NCBI RefSeq assembly: GCF_018873765.1
Contig: NC_057920.1
Coordinates: 8,817,307 to 8,881,306 of the forward strand
From: Telopea speciosissima
Taxonomy: Eukaryota; Streptophyta; Magnoliopsida; Proteales; Proteaceae
Length of the DNA: 64,000 bases
Direction of reading: 5' to 3'
The position numbers and the translations under genes were made by a program. How positions within the stretch are numbered: position 1 is the stretch's first letter; each line of letters begins with the position of its first letter. Shown piece after piece: positions 1-9,590 of this stretch. The notes beneath the pieces are model-generated. The model saw only the letters and a program-made list of their open reading frames with translations, was not told the DNA's origin and did not search any database.

Positions 1-600
1 CACGCTTCAATTTACAAACCCTGCCCTTAGTCCTGTCATTAGAGAATCCTGGTGGAATGTCCATGTATACCTCCTCCTCAAGCTCTCCATGGAGGAAGGC
101 ATTTTTGACATCTAACTGCTGAAGATCCCACCCAAGATTTGCAGCACAGGATAATAGCACCCTGACGGTGTTGAGCTTTGCCACGGGTGCAAAGGTCTCC
201 TGATAATCAACTCCATAAGTCTGAGTGAACCCCTTTGCAACCAGACATGCCTTATATCGATCCACAGAACCATCAGCCTTCTGTTTAACCACAAAGACCC
301 ATTTACATCCAACTGGTTTTTTTCCTGGAGGAAGATTCACAAGTTCCCATGTATTATTTTTATTCAGTGCTCCCATTTCTTCCAACATCGCTGCCTGCCA
401 CTTTCCATCTGTAGAAGCTTCCTGCCAATTTTTAGGAATCGAAACAGAAGAGAGAGAAGATACAAATGCACGAAAAGAAGGAGAAAGAGAACTATAAGAG
501 ACAACCCGAGATATAGGATGTAAAGTACAAGTCCTAGTACCTTTGCGATGAGCAATAGGTAGGTCGGAGGAGGAGGGATTACCAAGAGATGGAGGATCTG
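1..600 (-). pseudogene. copia reverse transcriptase, N-terminal part
   Basis: This is the start of the Ty1/copia reverse transcriptase domain. Reading inward from about 460, the frame gives WQAAMLEEM, NNTWELVNLP and KWVFVVKQ. It continues with AKGFTQTYGVDYQETFAPVA and then LDVKNAFLHGELEEEVYMD near 100-60. The last is the conserved block before the catalytic YVDD, which lies beyond position 1. No stop is seen in this stretch, so this part may have decayed less than the integrase half. RNase H and the 3' LTR are outside the window. Confidence 0.9.
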
Positions 601-841
601 GATCTGGAGCCGGCAATTGAATGGGTATTGGTGCTAAAGTGGATTGCATCTGCCCTCTGTTGGTTCTGCCCCTTGTGTAGGTGAGTATGTTGGAGTTGTC
701 AATTCTCTTCTGAAATTCACCAATAGTTCTCTGCATTGGAGTCAGCTCCCCCTGAATAGGAACATTAACATCACTATTTTCTATGGTCTCCCCCTGTAAA
801 GGATTCCCAGTAGGTGAGGGAGGAACAGTCAGAGAAGGTGG

Positions 842-962
842 GGCAATGTCCAAAGGTGACTGGGCAGCAGCCGTGGGAGGCTGGGCAGCAGTCAAAGGAA
901 GCTGGGCAGCAGCTGTGGGAGGTTGGGCAGTAGCCAAAGGGGGCTGGGCAGCAGCTAGAGGA
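842..962 (-). repeat. coding minisatellite in the copia integrase-RT linker
   Basis: A unit of about 24-30 bases containing gctgggcagcagc is repeated about five times. In the minus-strand pol frame it reads as Ala-Ala-Gln-Pro-Pro type repeats. It sits in the low-complexity spacer between integrase and reverse transcriptase, a region that usually varies between copia elements. Confidence 0.75.
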
Positions 963-1252
963 ACCTCCAGTGGAGGAATCTCAAAAGGCACATCTTCACA
1001 TGTACTCTCCCCCTGAAGAGGTGGTGAAGAATAGAAAGAAAGCGTCTCATGAAAAACCACATCCATACTAACCAAGGTACGGCGGGAAGGGGGATGGTAA
1101 CACTTATAACCTTTCTGGGTCGGAGAAAACCCAAGAAAATACAACGTAGCCCCCTAGGCTCAAGTTTGCCAGGGGAGCTAGTATTCCTAGCATAGCACAC
1201 ACACCCAAAGACTTTGGGAAGCACAATAAAGGAGGAATGGCCCAATAAAATA

Positions 1253-1905
1253 TCAAAGGGAGTACGGAACCAAGAACCCGAGAAGGTAACCTATTGATAA
1301 GATAGTAAGAGTGAGGACTCGCATCCCCCAATATTGAGAGGGAACAGTCCTCGCAAACATCAAAGCCCTGGCCATTTCCAGGAGGTGACGATTTTTTCTT
1401 TCTGCCACGCCATTCTGGGCAGGGGTATCAACACAGCTAGTCTGGTGAATAATGCCATGGTCAGCCAAATACTTTTGAAATTGGGACTCAGTATACTCAG
1501 TTCCATTATCACTTCTCAATATTTGGAGAGTAGCCTGGAACTGAGTTTGTATCATTTTATGAAAATGTTGAAAACAGGAGAAAACCTGATTTTTAGTGTG
1601 CAAAAGATAAACCCAAGTGTTCCTAGAATGGCAATCAATGAAAGACACAAACCAACGATGACCAGAAATAGATGGTTTACGACTAGGGCCCCAAACATCA
1701 GAGTGTACCAAATTAAAACAAGTAGAACTTCTTTTATTTGAAATAGGATAATTGGAACGTGTCTGTTTGGCCAGAACACAGGCCTCACAAAAAAAGTCAT
1801 CCTTAGTACGTAGGGTGACCAAACTAGGAAATAAATGAGCTAAAATGCCTAATGGGGGGTGACCTAACCGAGAGTGCCACTGGTAGAGTTCAGAAGAGAC
1901 CAAGG
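1253..1905 (-). pseudogene. copia integrase, frameshifted
   Basis: This is the integrase that inserts the cDNA copy into the host genome. It opens with the GAG-pre-integrase zinc-binding motif WHSRLGHPPLG, followed by CEACVLAKQTR. The catalytic core is visible as HSDVWGPS, FIDCHSRNTWVY and LRSDNGTEY, and the third acidic residue lies in AQNGVAERKNRHLLEMAR. The frame breaks after PSQYWG near 1330. The continuation of the core, with FGCVCYARN and CIFLGF, is found in other frames at about 1330-1100. At least two indels separate it from the reverse transcriptase. Confidence 0.88.
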
Positions 1906-3390
1906 AGTTCGATGCGGCGGAGATGGTAGTGGTGATGGAGAGAAGCGACCGTCATCAAGCGTCTGAGCCACCATGCACTTTACCCAATCCAATCGTCTTC
2001 CCGAGTCCGGATCCGAAATACACAATGAGAAGGAAAAAAGTGACTTTTGATTAAGATCACGAGTAATACTACTAATGGAAAGGAGGTTAGTAGTAAAATT
2101 AGGTATGTGCAAAACAGAAGTCAAGGGAAGAGAAGAAGTGCATTGTATGATTCCTGTTCCAGATATGGAGGAAAGGGAACCATCAGCCACTTTGACCTTA
2201 TCTTTCCCAGAAGTGGGAGAATATCTGTTAAACAGACTAGAGGAACCAGTCATATGATCTGTGGCTCCAGAATCTATGATCCAAGGATGGGAAGCCACAG
2301 AAGCACAATGACCTCCAAAAGGAATACCTGACCGGGCAAAGTGTGAACCTGAAGGGGCCGAAGAATTGGCAGTCGCTGATGTAGTAGAGGCAGGGGCAGC
2401 AGAAGACCTGAGCATACGTAGGAGTGCCTGTATATCATCCTGGGATAGACCAGTTTCAGTAGCAGGGGCTGCAGTAACAGTCGCAGTCTGATGTGCCTTG
2501 GGCTTTGTCTTTATCTTTGTCTTGGCAGCCTGCTTAGCTTCAAAATCTGCCGGTTTCCCATGAAGTTTCCAGCACCTCTCTTTGGTGTGATAGGGTTTGT
2601 GACAATGCTCACAAACAACATTCCCTGTAGTAGAATCACCAAGAGAAGCAGTGCCACTAGGTGCATAAGAGGCTGGGGCAGTAGCCCTGAGAGCGGATCT
2701 ATCTGTAGTAGGAGGGTGCAACATGGCAGCCCTACGGTTTTCCTCAGAGGACACCAGGGCATAAGATTGTTCAAGTGTGGGAAAAGGTTTATGGCCCAAC
2801 ACTTGAACACGAATCTGATCATATTCCACATTTAAGCCAGCCAAGAAGTCATAGACCCTAATCTTGTCCACATGCTTTTTATAGGAAGCAATGTCATCAA
2901 TTGTAGTAGGGTGAAAATCAGAGAAGTGGTCCAACTGTTGCCATAGGCTGCGGAGAGTAGCATAGTATTTCGAAACAGAAAGGTCTCCCTGAGTAGTGTG
3001 AAGTACCTTTTGTCGAAGTTCATAAACTTGGGCATCATTACCAAGTTGCCCGTAGGTTTCCTTGCAAGCAGCCCAAATCTGGTTGGCAGTATTCAAAAGA
3101 AGAAAATTATGCTGTAGTTCTGAAGTCATAGAGCCTATGAGGTATGACATGAGAACACCATTATTGGCAAGCCACTTAGTCTGAGCAGGGCCTTTATCAC
3201 TGGGCTTCACACTAGTGCCATCAATATGGTCTGTGAGACCACGGCCAGCAATGGCAAAGGAGGCTGATCTGGACCATAGAAGGTAATTAGAGCCATCCAG
3301 TTTGATAGGGTTAGGTGAAAAACTGTGATAATCTGTCTTGTGGTTGCTATCATGATCCGAGGTAGCTGTAGAGTTGGTAGAGTCACCCAT
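1906..3390 (-). pseudogene. copia gag and aspartic protease
   Basis: This is the nucleocapsid-like gag plus the protease that matures the polyprotein. I take the ATG at 3390, which reads MGDSTNS; the frame is open further upstream only through a TTG codon. The N-terminal part has the copia gag signature LDGSNYLLWSRS. A CX2CX4HX4C zinc knuckle (CEHCHKPYHTKERC) follows at about 2620-2580. Then comes the protease active site WIIDSGATDHMTG at about 2280. The frame runs into a shift close to 1905, just before the integrase, so gag-protease is no longer joined in frame to pol. Its glutamine/alanine/serine-rich linker before the protease is typical of the family. Confidence 0.88.
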
Positions 3391-3459
3391 ACCGGCAGCA
3401 GAGAATGCCAAAAAATATCTTCAAGTGATATCCCAAATATGAGAACCAGCAGCCAATAA

Positions 3460-3890
3460 GAACCCTATATCGATATGGTCAGGGTTTTGAAAAAACCCTG
3501 AATTTGATGAAATCGATGAAGGATCCAAGGGGCTGAAAAAAACCTGCAGTGAATGGATTTGAACTGAGGATAAGGAGCCCTTGAGAATGGGAGAAAAATC
3601 TTCCTGAAATCAGATTCCAAAAACTGCAGTAGCTCTAAATCCGATAGAGGTAGGGTGTTAAAAAAACCCTAATTTTGCTAATATCGATCTCAAGGAGGTC
3701 CTCTTCAATAAAACTGAACTGTGGGAGCCCAAATTGCTGTCGAGTGGGTCCAAATAGGTGGAGAAGAAGCCTTCAAAAAATCAGATACAGTAGTGAGCTC
3801 AAACTCCTAGATCGACAATTGTCAGGGTTTGGAAAAAAACCCTGATTTGGTAAATATCAATCTCAAGGAGGTCTTGAAACTATGATCAGA
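3460..3890 (-). repeat. three diverged tandem repeats in the copia leader
   Basis: Three imperfect copies with a period of about 170-175 bases start near 3470, 3640 and 3810. Each has a short fold-back in which AGGGTTT and AAACCCT flank a run of A, followed by a block resembling atcgatctcaaggaggtc. The repeats lie between gag and the primer-binding site, where a packaging or dimerisation signal would be expected. That role is inference. Confidence 0.55.
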
Positions 3891-4079
3891 TCTGAGATAG
3901 GAACATGAAGCAATAATAAGATATTCCTGCTGCAGTTTCTGGTCTTCAAAAAAAGAAGATGATGCCTTGTATTAGAAGTAGAAGCAATCCTCAAAGAACT
4001 GAAGCTCCAATTTGCGCAAGCTGGAAGTGCTGGTTCCTATCGAGCAGAATTATGTAGTAGCATCCATGAGGTAATGGGG

Positions 4080-5257
4080 TGATGCAGAAGCCGAAACCAT
4101 GATTAATTTGGCTGTTCGTTGATTTTTCGTTGGAGCCTTTTTATTTGTTTGTTCTTTTTAGCCTAGGGTTAAAACAGTCTTTTTCATGGTTTATCTTCTT
4201 AGTTCCCCTCCAGGATTTTAGAGGGATTAGTATTTTATTTGATTTGTTTTAGTTGTTTACACTTATACTCCTATTTAGAGTATAAGTCTATTCTATGTTT
4301 TATAATTAGGATTCAGATTAGGAATCCCAACTCCTAATCTGATTAGGATTGCTTTAGATTGATTATTTGTAAGGCCTTTAGGCCCCCCTTTATTATTATA
4401 AATAGTAGAATCGTGGGAGGCTCCCCCACCTATTATGTTTGAAATTTTGTTTCTTCTTGCTGCTGCCGCCATGACTGCTGCTGCTTGTCTGTCTTGTGTG
4501 TCATATCAAGACCCCTTGTGAGTAATATCAAGGGCTAGGGCTGGAGTAATCCGGCGACTCCTTGCATCTTGCAGATCGGGAGGTTCGTCTTCTTCTTCCT
4601 TCAAGTTCTTCAAGGTTGCTGCTGCTGAAATTCTGCAATTCCAGTAAGAGTTACAATTTCCTGCAACTTTATCATCTCTTCTTCTTATTTCCATCTAACC
4701 TAATCGACTTCCCCAAACCCTAGCTTCATCTACATTCATCACAGCCCTATTCCCTCATCAGATTACACTCAAAACCTAACCACAGGTCCATCACAGTAAC
4801 CCTCCCACTCGATCTCAGTTGCAGCCTCACCTATCCACTACAAACCCTAAATCCCTCCCTCAACATAAAAACCCAGAAACCCTAAGATCTGCCTAGACCT
4901 AACCAGCCATCAAAACCCCACCAAAGTCCAGCCGAACCACCCCCTCCCTGCTAGGAAAACTCGACCTAAAGCCCAGCCCCTAAATCTGCTCCTAAACCCT
5001 AGTTTCAGCTTAGATCCTAAATCTGAAAACCCAAAACCCTAACCCTAATATTTCTGAATTTCTATTTCTTATTCAAACCTCATTAAAACCTATTCTAATA
5101 GACTCCTAAAATTCTGCAGACCATTACCCAATAAAACCCTAACTCAATCTCCCATTCCTAACCCTAATTTTGCCCTAGTTACCCTAAACTGCCCATTCGG
5201 CCAACCCTAAAACAGAACCTGGTCCTAAGTGAGATTTATTTCACCTAGGCTACATCA
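4080..5257 (+). mobile_element. solo LTR (TGATGCAG family) inserted in the copia leader
   Basis: The element starts TGATGCAG and ends CTACATCA, giving the TG...CA ends of an LTR. It is flanked by the direct repeat TGGGG (4075-4079 and 5258-5262), the 5-base target-site duplication of an LTR element. A TATA-like ttataaatag lies near 4396. The 3' half is rich in AAACCCTAA-like motifs. Two related solo LTRs occur at 28684-31183. No internal region is present, so the element was reduced by LTR-LTR recombination. Confidence 0.85.
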
Positions 5258-5415
5258 TGGGGGCAGCAACTGGATCGAAAGATCACCTCATCAGTGCTGC
5301 CCTATGTGACAATAGAGAACAAGGGAGAAGAGAAAGGAGAGACCGAGAGACAAAGAGAGAAAAAAAAAGAAAAAAAACTGAAATATCGTGGGAGATGGTC
5401 CCTAATTCGAGATTA

Positions 5416-5427
5416 GCTCTGATACCA
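5416..5427 (-). promoter_or_regulatory. copia primer-binding site (initiator tRNA-Met)
   Basis: The minus strand reads TGGTATCAGAGC, the standard plant Ty1/copia minus-strand primer-binding site complementary to the 3' end of initiator tRNA-Met. It abuts the LTR boundary at 5428. Confidence 0.92.
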
Positions 5428-5769
5428 TGTTGAGATAATTGAATTAGGGTAAGACTCTGTAGATCCTTAGATCACACAGGCCTTGTATTTATATTAAGTA
5501 GAATGATAAGGATCCAAGTACAAATAGGAATCAACCTCAGTCCTAATCATATTAGGGATTCCTAGTACAACTAGGAATACCAAACTAGGATTCGGTTGAG
5601 GGAGATAAACAATAAAAAAGGAGAAAAATAAAAGAGAAAAATAAAAGGGAATAATAAGGAAACATCCTAATCTAACTAGGGGTACTTCCCCAATCGGTTA
5701 GGAAGCAGTCCTAATAGAATTAGGACTGCTTACCCCAATCGGATAGGGGATAAGTAACCTATTTCAACA
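5428..5769 (-). repeat. 5' LTR of the copia element
   Basis: This 342-base LTR has perfect TGTTGA...TCAACA ends and directly abuts the primer-binding site. It carries several short repeats built on the 'gattaggaat / cctaatc' theme. The partner LTR lies left of the window. Confidence 0.87.
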
Positions 5770-6074
5770 GTTTCCCTTTGTAATCTCTTTCATTATTATT
5801 ATAAATAGAGAGCTTGACTCATCTCATTGATCATTCAAGCCATTCAGTCCAATTGTGTTTTGTTAACATGGTATCAGAGCAGGCAGGGATCACGGTATCG
5901 AGTCCCCCTGGGAGCGGGCAGGTGTTGAATTATTTATCCACCCATGTCCCCCTTTGGATAGTCCGTCGTGTTAGAGCTCCTGTATAATATACATATTGAT
6001 TCCTCCCTTTCCTACAAGGTCAGTCTTTTAGAGGAAGCGGTTCCAACATTCAGTCCAATTGTGTTTTGTTAACA
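5770..6074 (+). mobile_element. plus-strand copia LTR end, primer site and leader remnant
   Basis: The LTR 3' part (TATA-like ttataaataga near 5800, ending ...TTAACA at 5868) is followed at once by the primer-binding site TGGTATCAGAGC at 5869-5880 and about 166 bases of leader. The last 28 bases of the LTR (5841-5868) recur exactly at 6047-6074. This is therefore either a second LTR end or a deletion junction. The minus-strand copia element at 1-5769 appears to have inserted into this LTR. Confidence 0.75.
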
Positions 6075-7695
6075 CTCTATTTGCTGCCAATGATAAGAGG
6101 ACCCTTATAGAATTATGCTTAGCCACAGGAGTAAATGTCTCTTGATAGGAGGTTAGTGTTAAACTGAGGAACATGAAGAACATAATCAAGGGAGATAGAA
6201 GAAGTGACAGATACTATCCTTACCAAAACTAGAAGAAAGGGAACCATCAACAATCCTAACCTTTCCCATACCAGAACACATAGAGTAGGAGTCATAACAT
6301 TGAGATATGCCGGTCATATGGTCAGTGGCTCCAGAGTCAATGACCCACGTAGAGGTAGTGGAAATAGCAGATGTAGAGCCCTGTAAAGTGGAAGCTGAAG
6401 AATCTGGCATTGCAGGTGTAGAAATGGAGCTATTCAAATATGACAAAACCCTACGAAATGCTACAATATCATCCTGAGTGAGAGATCTGGTGTTTGTCTG
6501 TAGTCCATATGGAGATCCCATAGGTGCAACCTTAGTCATCAAGGTGCGTGCTTTGGCTCCCCCTCTCATGCTGCCTTGCATACTAGGGGAACAACCATAA
6601 AGTGTCCAACATCTCTCTCTAGTGTGTCCAGATTTCCCACAGTGATCACAACTGAATCTATCCCTGTCATTTCCTTGGGGTGGAACCTGGCCTCTTCCTC
6701 CAATAGCTGACATAATGTAGGAATACACAAAAAAGTGGGGATGATATCCAAATCCAATGGGGAGTACACACTCTACCCAAACAGAGATAGTTCTTCTCAG
6801 GTAAGACTTCTCCAAACAACCTCTGTCGATGCACTGATCTAGACAGGCTGAAGAAACACACTTACAAGATGGGGGTAATACCCAAAGACAAATGGGGAGT
6901 ATTCTCAACCCAAAAAAGGTTTTCAAACACTGGTGAACATAGTCTAGCAACCAAACAAGGCAAACATCATGATATTCTTGAAAGTATAGCTTCATCACAC
7001 ACCACTAGAAGCTCAAATAACATTCCTCACTAACCCCAAGCAGTCCCACTTCGAAAAAACAATATCCAAATCAAATGGGGAGATCATACTCAACCCAAAT
7101 ACACAATCTATCTTCGAAAATGAAAAATTCCAGCAAGAAAAAAAAAAAGCTCCAAATGTGAAGAACTTCACTCAAACAAACCCTCCGAAGGGTTACACCA
7201 TCTCATAACAACTCAAACAACTATATGAGGCATTCCACAACCATTTCATAGCTGAGAGGCACCATACATTGCATTCCATATGCAAACAAAGAGAAAAAAT
7301 TGAAACTGGCTGTATCTGGCAGTCAACACGAAGAAGAGTTGTGAACTAACAGCTCCTTCTTTCAACCAAGGAGACCATATGGGAAATGAAGAGGATCCCT
7401 GGACGATTCTAATGAGCCATACCACAACACAAACACTTGCCGAGAGAGAGAGAGAGAAGCACTGCAACCAGAAGCTGGTGGTAACTCTAGGGGCTTAAAA
7501 ACTTCATGTAGACTTCAAAAAAACTCAGAAGAGAACTTTAAATCTTCATGTAGGCTTTATAGAAGGCCTATCTCATATTACTTCAATCGATTCACATAGA
7601 AACCTTCCCCTTGGAATCCTTTGTGCCCTAGGATTCCAAGGGGAGGAAAGACAAGAAAAGAAAAACGACTCTCAAACTGTAGAGCTCTGATACCA
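6075..7695 (-). mobile_element. second Ty1/copia element, degraded, minus strand
   Basis: It is related to the first copia element. A gag/protease reading region at 6186-6760 has a zinc knuckle CDHCGKSGHTRERC and the protease motif WVIDSGATDHMTG. A reverse transcriptase scrap at 6150-6075 reads SYQETFTPVAK. Integrase is missing between protease and RT, so this copy has a large internal deletion. A primer-binding site (minus strand TGGTATCAGAGC) lies at 7684-7695. The gag N-terminal half, about 6760-7490, is too degraded to read continuously. Confidence 0.82.
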
Positions 7696-7919
7696 AGTTG
7701 GAATTTAGGTAATGGATGTAAGGAAGAAGAAAGAAGATGAGAGAAGAAGAAGACAAGGAAATGGAGAGGAAGAGAATTCGGTGGAAAGTTGTATGTTGGA
7801 GAGTTACTCCTTCACACCTAAATTAGTTCATTAATAATATGAAAGAAATTACATACACCTCCCTAGGGAGGTAAAAGATTAAAAAAAAGGGCAATTACAA
7901 TATAAGGCAACTAGTTAAC
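7696..7919 (-). repeat. probable LTR of the second copia element
   Basis: It directly follows the primer-binding site at 7684-7695. On the minus strand it starts TGTTAACTAG and ends near CCAACT. The length of about 220 bases is plausible for a small copia LTR. The inner boundary lacks a clean CA, so the exact edge is uncertain. Confidence 0.5.
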
Positions 7920-7923
7920 AAAG

Positions 7924-8233
7924 ATGTCAAGCATGATTGAATCTTCAGAAGGCAGATCGGAGGTGGACAACGATCAGATTAAAGTGAATTGTCCAATCAA
8001 GGTTGTAGTTGAAGAATTGATTGATGGTCCAATTTCAGTTGTGAAATCCCACAATCAGATTCCCATCGAAGAGATGTTGTTTATTAACGAACATCAGAAG
8101 ATCTTGACGGTGGATCATGAGATCGCTGGATCATCGTCCCATCAAAACTGATGTTTGTGGATGCTGATCGAGTGGTGCTGATTCTCTCATTTTACAAAAC
8201 TTGAGGTCCAGTTTTTCTCAACACCGGGGGAAT
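7924..8233 (+). mobile_element. 3' end of a Ty3/gypsy internal region with polypurine tract
   Basis: An open stretch of 75 codons from 7924 has a polyprotein tail-like composition. After its stop the sequence continues with the 'aacttgaggtcc...ttctcaac' block that usually closes plant Ty3/gypsy pol. A purine run, ccggggga, follows just before TGATGCAG at 8234. That layout is polypurine tract plus 3' LTR start. No RT or integrase remains here, so assignment to gypsy rests on this terminal pattern. Confidence 0.5.
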
Positions 8234-8760
8234 TGATGCAGGTGCACTACCTTGGACCGATCCTAACCCATTTGGGTATCCAAATGAAGATGAACTGGAT
8301 CCAATCTGGGTCTTTGGCTAGTAGGATAGGATTTTTATTTACTTCTATTTTGGGATTAACATGCATATTTTATTTTGATAGCTTATGTAGGAGATAGCTA
8401 CTAGGATTTATTTTCCTAATTAATTTGAGTTTCCAAATTAGAGTAGGTTTCCTTTTCACGTTGGGTTTCTTTTTTATTTAAGTACATGTAACCGTGCAAT
8501 TACAACTCAGATTTGAGAACGAATTGAAAGTTGAGTTTGAAGTGCCTGTGTGGCTGTGGCTTGTGCGATATCCTTCTCCCTCCACCCCTTTTTCTTCTTA
8601 TGTGATTTCCCCTCTCCCCTGCACCTCTGAAATTCCCTTCTTCCCTACTGGTCCCCCACCAAGAACACAAGTATAAATATTCAGAACTAAGATCAGATGG
8701 ATCCACGGAAACACTTAGTAAATAGTACACAAGAATAAATACTGTTGAGCGTGAGAACCT
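8234..8760 (+). repeat. probable 3' LTR of the gypsy-like fragment
   Basis: It begins TGATGCAGG next to a purine tract and has a TATA-like tttatttaag near 8470. The right edge is not defined by a clear CA plus target repeat; I place it at about 8760. Apart from the first bases it does not look like the TGATGCAG solo LTRs elsewhere in the window. Confidence 0.4.
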
Positions 8761-9590
8761 GTGTCAATTTGTACAGTGATGAACAAAACATGGATCCCAA
8801 ATATTAGCAGTGGTGGTTCGTTGACAGCAAGGGCAGCAAGAAAGATATCAATATGCTCCAAGTAAATGCATAAATGCATGATCTTTGCCTTCCAATACCA
8901 AACTTGTTATTCTATTTAAATTCAGCACACTGAACTCTTTTTCTGTTTCCAGCTCTAAAACACTGTACGATAAGAACCGACAGTTGAGGAAGTAAACACA
9001 ATCAACCCAATATTTGAAGATTTAAAGACAATTAATATTTGATATTTTAGATTTGTGTGCTTACCATGACTTTACCATTGTAACGGGCTTTGAGCTCTCT
9101 TTTTTAGGTGGTTGGGTGGAGTATTCTCTTTGTATCATCTCTTTGCTCTGTAGTTACTTATTTGCAATCAATAAAATGTTTATTTCAATAAAATATTGAA
9201 GTACGAGTTCTTAATTTTTAAAACTTATCAAATAAACTTCTAGATTTTGATATCCATCACATCTGACAATTGGTACTACACTAGTTCCCAACCTTGAAAC
9301 CTGAACCTCTGCAACATGGTTGCATTGTGATATTTGGGTTTTTGTTGTAACTTTTGTGAAGGTATGTAGCACAACCATTTCTTTGAATGAGTGTCAATGG
9401 AGCCTATGACAGGCTAAAACTTTGGTTTTTGCAGAAGATATTGTATCATAAAATATGCTAAGTGGTTAATGACAGTTCTAGATGCTTGAATAGAATTATG
9501 GGGTTTTATCTATATTCTGTTTGCATGTCAGGCATGTACTTTATAAATTGATAATTATTGGCATGTTACTTATGCCTTGTTCTCTTGCAG
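8761..9590. other. intron sequence upstream of the G-beta exon
   Basis: I looked here for the missing N-terminal WD repeats of the G-beta gene and found none. The tract is AT-rich and ends in a pyrimidine run and the acceptor tctcttgcag at 9581-9590. I see no other feature. Confidence 0.55.

Larger units (their letters stand above)
1..5769 (-). mobile_element. Ty1/copia LTR retrotransposon, partial, 3' part beyond left edge
   Basis: Read on the minus strand the order is LTR (5428-5769), primer-binding site (5416-5427), leader, gag with zinc knuckle and aspartic protease, integrase, then reverse transcriptase running off position 1. Protease, integrase, RT is the Ty1/copia order. The leader is interrupted by a solo LTR at 4080-5257. 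The pol frame is shifted near 1905, near 1330 and near 1245, so the copy is probably dead, although the RT stretch at 1-310 reads open. The 3' LTR and the second target-site copy lie outside the window. Confidence 0.93.

Noticed and set aside
4700..5210. Many AAACCCTAA motifs suggesting an interstitial telomere tract
   Set aside because: Motifs are scattered singly in C/A-rich sequence and recur in the related solo LTRs at 29.9-31.1 kb. They belong to the LTR family, not to telomere repeats.
7924..8151. Possible small host protein of 75 codons
   Set aside because: It sits immediately upstream of a polypurine tract and LTR start and continues into the usual gypsy pol-end block, so it is more likely a polyprotein tail.
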